From NCBI GenBank assembly GCA_011051635.1, contig DRKV01000282.1, forward strand, positions 1 to 10,015: DNA of 10,015 nucleotides. Reading direction: 5' to 3'. The notes beneath the pieces were generated by a model. The model made no database searches, was not told where the DNA came from, and was given only the letters and a program-made list of their open reading frames with translations. The DNA comes from Chloroflexota bacterium. GTDB taxonomy: Bacteria; Chloroflexota; Anaerolineae; Anaerolineales; DRKV01. Every line of letters starts with the position of its first letter. The first letter of the stretch is position 1. Made by a program: the position numbers and the translations under genes. Below are positions 6,163 to 10,015 of the stretch, one piece after another.

Positions 6163-6813
6163 GAGAGAAATACCCAGGATTTGCGCGATGGAGAAGAGCG
6201 CATCCACGCGTTCAATCAGGGCGGTCAATGCCGCCAGATACACCCCGGCGAACAAAACGCCTAGCGTGATGGCGATGAAGACGTGCCCGATATCCCCCAA
6301 TACATCAACCAGGATATTGGGCTTCGGCGCATCCGAGCGTCTCATGGTGAATTGGAAGTAAGCCAGGGTGGAGATGGTGCCCAGCAGGACGATGCCGCCG
6401 TTGATGAGACCCATATTCCCCTGGGGAGAAAGCGTCTGGATAGAGGCTGCCGTCTGCGGGAAGAGCGTCCCGGAGATGGCGCCCCCCGCGGCGACTGCCG
6501 CCCCGATGCCTGCCAGCATCCCCATAGGGGGATTCCCCAGCCGCCCCAGATGGCGGGAAGATTTCATCAGGACGAGCACGCCCAACACCAGCGGAATGAG
6601 GGCGATACCCCGCTGTACCGCGCTCCCCGTAAGCACCGGCAGGAGCATCTGCGGCCAGAGTACGTTGAAAATGAGCAGCGCGGCGGTGTACCCTGCGGTA
6701 GCGCCGATGAAAAGGTACACCGCGATGCGGAAGAGGGGGTTATCGCCCAAAAGATAACTGAAGACGGCTACCGTCAGGATGAAACCGAGCAACATGCCGA
6801 CCATTTCGTTCAT
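6160..6813 (-). CDS. Six-helix integral membrane protein of unknown function
   Basis: 217 residues, not matched to a known family. Hydrophobic segments at about 4-22, 29-52, 67-84, 96-117, 138-155 and 174-197 suggest six membrane helices. The 96-117 segment is Gly/Ala-rich (GMLAGIGAAVAAGGAISG), as in tightly packed helices. Basic residues cluster in the short loops SSRHLGR and FTMRRSDAPKP, which predicts those loops inside. No transporter, protease or kinase motif is visible. The start overlaps the stop of the zinc-ribbon gene by four bases (ATGA), with a GGGGGAGG ribosome-binding sequence just upstream, and the MutL-like gene follows six bases after its stop. It is therefore firmly placed in the operon and is a likely membrane partner of its neighbours. 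Confidence 0.85.
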   Translation of the reverse strand: MNEMVGMLLGFILTVAVFSYLLGDNPLFRIAVYLFIGATAGYTAALLIFNVLWPQMLLPVLTGSAVQRGIALIPLVLGVLVLMKSSRHLGRLGNPPMGMLAGIGAAVAAGGAISGTLFPQTAASIQTLSPQGNMGLINGGIVLLGTISTLAYFQFTMRRSDAPKPNILVDVLGDIGHVFIAITLGVLFAGVYLAALTALIERVDALFSIAQILGISL

Positions 6814-9332
6814 TTGCCTCCCCCCTTCCGGCGGGTGTTTTCTCCTCGGATGGCGCTCCAGGCGTATTGCGCCAGGGCGCCGAACAGGATGAGGAGCACA
6901 GATGCCAGTGTGCCTGCCCCAAACGCGCCTCCGTAGTGCTGCCCCAGTCCCTTGAGGCCGGTTTGCCTTTCGTAAGCGGCTCCCCCCCTCAAACCGCTCA
7001 CCAGACCCGAGATTTGTCCGCCGTAGTAAGGGTACACCAGCGGGGCGGCTTGGGCGCTGACGGCCATGATGACGGGCACGCCCGGCACGCGGGCCTGCAC
7101 TTGTTCAATCCAGGCGCGAGCCACATCGGGGTCGTCGGTCAACACAACTACGAGGGAGAAATCCTGTAAAGCGGCAATCCCCTCCATGAGCGGTTCTTCC
7201 CCTACGGGGTATCCGGCGGGCGATTTGGGGATGGTCAACAGCATGTGGTCTGCCAGGGCGCTCAGGCCAGTGACCCCGCCGGGGATGTAGCCCAGGTTGA
7301 GGTAGTGCTTCCCGGCCCGGTAGTCGCGGTTTTGGGCGTGGGCCTGGATGGCATGTTCGGCCAGGAGGAGGCCCTCCGGCTGGGTGGAGACGGCGACCAG
7401 TTTGGCCCCGCGCAGCATGATGTGTTCGAGCAGGGCGTCAGCGGTTGCTTCCAGTTCTCCACCAAAGGCGGGTTGGTAATCGAAGGCTACCAGCACGGCG
7501 GATTGCGAGGAGAGGGCGTCCACCTGGGTAAAGGCTCCCTGTACTTCGGGCGGAGGAACTTGGGGCAGGATGTTCCCGTCGCTGCCGGTGAACAGCGGCC
7601 AGGCGACTGCGGCAAAGAGTACCAGGGCCACCAGCCAGCGCAGGAGCCGCTGGGAGGTAACGGGAGGGGGCACAGGGATGCTCTCCGGTTGCTCCTCACG
7701 CTCCAGTAGGGTGCGCAACAGGCCGATATGGGCTTCCTGCTCTTCCGAGATGCGCAATTTGGCGGACGGGGTGGATGGCTTGGCGACAAGGGCCTCGGGA
7801 ATGGCGGATGGCAATACGCCGCGCAAGCCGGCCAGCGGCCCGGCGCTGACCGGCGGCGCGTTCTCATCTTCGGGGAGGAGTTGCGGCGAAGAAACAGCCT
7901 CCACCGGTTTCATCTCTTGCAGCCAGGCTGGCAGGTTGGCGCGTTCGATTTCTTCTTCCGGTTCTTCTTCCTCCATCGGCTCTGCGAGAGCAGCGGGGCT
8001 GGTCTCACCTACGCCTGTCAGCCAATCCGGCACTTCGTCCGATTCCAGGGCCCCCAGTTCGACTTCCAGAGACTCGTCCAGCGTGAAGGGAGAAACGGCT
8101 GCCTCGGCTGCCTCCGCTGCGGCTTCTTCTCCTTCTGCCGATTCCCATTCCGGCGTGGCTTCAAGAGAGACCCCCTCTTCCGTGGTATCCGAGCGGAGAG
8201 TATCCAGCCAGTCGGCATCCTCTCCGCCTGTTTCAAGCGCAGTTGGGGTTGCCTCTTCTCCCGATGGCCGAAGCCATTCGGGAATCTCCATATCCGGCAG
8301 GCTGCTGGTGTCGGCAGCAATCAACCCCTCGGGAGAAATTGGCTCTGCGGCTTCTTCCTGCTTCCCAGGTGCTGTTTCCTGTTCCCCTATCTCACTAAGC
8401 CAATCGGGGAGTTCTTCGGACGACAGACCACCGACGACGGACGAGGGTTCTTCCTGCTCCCCAATTCCTGCTTTTTGTTCCCCTGCCTCGCTGAGCCAGT
8501 CGGGGAGTTCTTCGGACGACAGACCACCGACGCCGGACGATGGTTCTTCCTGCTCCCCAATCTCTGCTTCCTGTTCCCCTGCCTCGCTGAGCCAGTCGGG
8601 GAGTTCTTCGGCGGGGGCGGCTTCTTCCTGTTCCCCAATCCCTGCTTCTTGTTCCCCTGCCTCACTGAGCCAGTCGGGGAGTTCTTCGGACGACAGACCA
8701 CCGACGACGGACGATGGTTCTTCCTGCTCCCCAATCCTTGCTTCTTGTTCCCCTGCCTCACTGAGCCAGTCGGGGAGTTCTTCGGACGACAGACCACCGA
8801 CGACGGACGATGGTTCTTCCTGCTCCCCAATCTCTGCTCCCTGTTCCCCTGCCTCACTGAGCCAGTCGGGGAGTTCTTCGGCGGGAGCGGCTTCTTCCTG
8901 CTCTTCAATCCCTGCTCCCTGTTCCCCCTCATCCCCTATCAGACTGGCCAGCCATCCGGTGACACGCTGGACATCTTCGCCGGGGGATTGTTCCTCCGCG
9001 GGTGGAGTTGCAGGGGCGGCGTTCGCGTTCATGTCATCCAGCCAGGCAAGCGGGTCGCGCAAACTGCCCGTCTGTGTGGCACGGCGCACATCGAAAGCAT
9101 CTTCGCCGCCTTCCTCTTCCTCCAGCCAATCGGGAAAATCCTCGTCGGGGATGAACTCGATGGCGCTTTCATCGGCGGCGGGTTCCGATGGGGCTTCCGG
9201 GACTTCGCCTTGCGGCGGGGTCTCACTGGGAGCACCGCCAATCAAGGGTTTCAGCCGCGCTCCGCAGAATTGACACACCTCCGCTGTATCCGGGTTGGGG
9301 CGACTACACATGGGACATCTGATTTCAGCCAT
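6810..9332 (-). CDS. Zinc-ribbon membrane protein with acidic Trp-Leu repeat arm and external domain
   Basis: 840 residues of unusual build. Residues 6-23 form a zinc ribbon (CPMC, then CQFC 11 residues later). A long, acidic, Pro-rich and probably disordered arm reaches to about residue 560. It carries six near-identical EELPDWLSE repeats (from residue 152) and weaker copies such as FPDWLEE, IPEWLRP, VPDWLTG and LPAWLQE, about thirteen Trp-Leu motifs in all. A membrane helix spans 563-581 and a second about 807-828, with a basic tail. The 225 residues between them should be external; they show alternating hydrophobic strands and helices (GAKLVAVSTQP, FSLVVVLTDDPDVARAWI, VPVIMAVS) like a Rossmann- or flavodoxin-like fold, with no catalytic motif seen. 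With the zinc ribbon and arm inside, this looks like a scaffold or receptor. ATG 9332 was chosen; a GTG at 9341 would add three residues and overlap the upstream stop by four bases (GTGA). The family is not recognised. Confidence 0.85.
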   Translation of the reverse strand: MAEIRCPMCSRPNPDTAEVCQFCGARLKPLIGGAPSETPPQGEVPEAPSEPAADESAIEFIPDEDFPDWLEEEEGGEDAFDVRRATQTGSLRDPLAWLDDMNANAAPATPPAEEQSPGEDVQRVTGWLASLIGDEGEQGAGIEEQEEAAPAEELPDWLSEAGEQGAEIGEQEEPSSVVGGLSSEELPDWLSEAGEQEARIGEQEEPSSVVGGLSSEELPDWLSEAGEQEAGIGEQEEAAPAEELPDWLSEAGEQEAEIGEQEEPSSGVGGLSSEELPDWLSEAGEQKAGIGEQEEPSSVVGGLSSEELPDWLSEIGEQETAPGKQEEAAEPISPEGLIAADTSSLPDMEIPEWLRPSGEEATPTALETGGEDADWLDTLRSDTTEEGVSLEATPEWESAEGEEAAAEAAEAAVSPFTLDESLEVELGALESDEVPDWLTGVGETSPAALAEPMEEEEPEEEIERANLPAWLQEMKPVEAVSSPQLLPEDENAPPVSAGPLAGLRGVLPSAIPEALVAKPSTPSAKLRISEEQEAHIGLLRTLLEREEQPESIPVPPPVTSQRLLRWLVALVLFAAVAWPLFTGSDGNILPQVPPPEVQGAFTQVDALSSQSAVLVAFDYQPAFGGELEATADALLEHIMLRGAKLVAVSTQPEGLLLAEHAIQAHAQNRDYRAGKHYLNLGYIPGGVTGLSALADHMLLTIPKSPAGYPVGEEPLMEGIAALQDFSLVVVLTDDPDVARAWIEQVQARVPGVPVIMAVSAQAAPLVYPYYGGQISGLVSGLRGGAAYERQTGLKGLGQHYGGAFGAGTLASVLLILFGALAQYAWSAIRGENTRRKGGGK
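8346..8879 (-). repeat. Coding tandem repeat of 96/78-base units (EELPDWLSE array)
   Basis: Units begin on the - strand at 8879, 8783, 8687, 8609, 8513 and 8417. Four are 96 bases (32 residues) and the third is 78 bases (26 residues); the sixth diverges after about 40 bases. Each starts EELPDWLSEAGEQ or, in the sixth copy, EELPDWLSEIGEQ. The full units then have a Gly-Glu-Gln-rich stretch and end in either PSSxVGGLSS or AAPA. The DNA is nearly identical between units, including third positions, so the array was amplified or homogenised recently. A partial copy of the Gly-Glu-Gln stretch ending in AAPA precedes the first full unit. Confidence 0.92.
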
Positions 9333-9337
9333 ACGTT

Positions 9338-9982
9338 TCACCCCCCGTAAGGACGGTCAATGCCGGCCAGGACGCGCAGGCCGGTTGCCAGGGTTCCCAG
9401 CGCAATCCCCAGGAGGATGCCGCGTGCCCCGGCCAGTGCCAGGAAGTGCGTAATCCAGGGGTAGAGCGTATCCGAGAGGATAGGGATGCGTATTCCCATC
9501 AGCGGCGCGCTTCCTGCCAATACCAGCAGGGCCGTGCCGAGGAAAATAATCGCGGGCAAATCGGGACGGGTGCGTAACATGCGAATAGCGGCGTAAGCCA
9601 GGGCGACGGCTAACACAGCCATCAAACTGGTTTGCACCGGATACTGCACGTAATTGAAAATCCATTGCAGCCAGGATTTCTCCGCCACACCCCAGGTGCC
9701 TTGAATGTAGTCGTAGATGCCCAGCAGAAAGGTGCCGAAGAAAGCCAGTATCAGCAAAGCGCTGTAGGGGCTTCCCTTTGCTCCGGTTCGGACTTTCTCC
9801 CAGTGGGCACCCAACAGACTGCCGATACCGACCAGCATGGCGGTGGCAGCCAGCAGAATGCCCCATTGCAGGAGCGCCGTGCGTACGGCCAGCAATGCTG
9901 GACTCTCTATAAAGTAGCCCAGCAAGACGATGAAGCCCGTGGCGATGGCAAAGACGGTTGCGATGGGTGCTTTGAATTTCAC
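9338..9982 (-). CDS. Six-helix integral membrane protein, first gene of the cluster
   Basis: 214 residues with hydrophobic segments at about 7-24, 40-58, 73-90, 116-136, 141-158 and 184-205, which suggests six membrane helices. The loops include WEKVRTGAKG and RMLRTRPD, whose basic residues predict the inside. An aromatic stretch (YDYIQGTWGVAEKSWLQWIFNYVQYP) between helices 3 and 4 probably lies at the outer surface. No known family or catalytic motif is recognised. The start is GTG 9982, the first possible start after an in-frame TAA (10004-10006), with AGGTGG just upstream. The gene is complete, and its TGA stop overlaps the alternative GTG start of the zinc-ribbon gene. Its size and helix number match the other membrane protein of the operon, but no clear sequence similarity between them is visible by eye. 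It may be the operon's first gene; the promoter would be beyond the window. Confidence 0.83.
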   Translation of the reverse strand: MKFKAPIATVFAIATGFIVLLGYFIESPALLAVRTALLQWGILLAATAMLVGIGSLLGAHWEKVRTGAKGSPYSALLILAFFGTFLLGIYDYIQGTWGVAEKSWLQWIFNYVQYPVQTSLMAVLAVALAYAAIRMLRTRPDLPAIIFLGTALLVLAGSAPLMGIRIPILSDTLYPWITHFLALAGARGILLGIALGTLATGLRVLAGIDRPYGG

Positions 9983-9985
9983 ATT

Positions 9986-9991
9986 CCACCT
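9986..9991 (-). promoter_or_regulatory. Ribosome-binding site AGGTGG for the GTG start
   Basis: AGGTGG on the - strand lies three bases (six from its AGG core) before GTG 9982. Together with the in-frame stop at 10004-10006 it settles this non-ATG start. Confidence 0.6.
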
Positions 9992-10015
9992 ACCCGATGG
10001 GAATTAGATTGCCTA

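Noticed and set aside
5425..6361. Long + strand frames opposite the MutL-like gene
   Set aside because: They are Arg/Gly-rich without domain features, while the - strand frame has ordered ASKHA motifs and a ribosome-binding site.
7570..9350. Long + strand open frames (over 500 codons) opposite the zinc-ribbon gene
   Set aside because: They translate to Ser-rich or Phe/Leu-rich low-complexity sequence mirroring the acidic repeat on the other strand. The - strand frame has a zinc ribbon, membrane helices and coupled neighbours.

Overview
The window most likely comes from a Chloroflexota genome, probably class Anaerolineae. The case rests on high-GC coding sequence, a bacterial radical-SAM/GNAT Elp3, a MutL-like ASKHA protein beside a KOW-type protein, a Thr/Pro-rich surface stalk ending in an LPXTG-like signal, and abundant short tandem repeats. 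The assignment is inferred from family resemblance, not from a marker gene.

Bases 1-2471 read on the + strand. The window opens inside an Elp3-type tRNA wobble-uridine modification enzyme (1-879, 5' end missing), followed by an alpha-D-phosphohexomutase (1017-2471). Three unrelated tandem-repeat families lie in or beside these two genes: a decamer array inside elp3 that stays in frame (39-152), a 15-mer array that encodes the last elp3 residues and its stop codon (850-909), and an octamer array that runs up to the start codon of the mutase (926-1013). A symmetrical hairpin terminator (2491-2524) closes this side and probably serves the convergent genes as well.

Bases 2550-9982 read entirely on the - strand. 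In transcription order the genes are: a six-helix membrane protein (9982-9338); a large membrane protein with a zinc ribbon, a long acidic arm carrying about thirteen Trp-Leu motifs, two membrane helices and an external domain (9332-6810); a second six-helix membrane protein (6813-6160); a MutL-family ASKHA protein (6153-4393); a barrel/KOW-like protein (4345-3284); and a small membrane protein with an LPNTG sorting signal (3209-2550). The first four are coupled by 4-base overlaps or very short gaps and the fifth follows after 47 bases, so they look like one operon. The LPNTG gene follows after 74 bases with its own strong ribosome-binding site and may be partly independent.

The - strand cluster is the best candidate for an undescribed system. 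It pairs an orphan MutL-like ATPase-fold protein, with no glutamate mutase subunits in view, with three integral membrane proteins, one of which presents a cytoplasmic zinc ribbon and a repeated Trp-Leu linear motif. A membrane-attached assembly is a reasonable guess, but nothing in the sequence gives its biochemical role. There is no RNA gene, CRISPR array, transposase or gene-free stretch over 300 bases.
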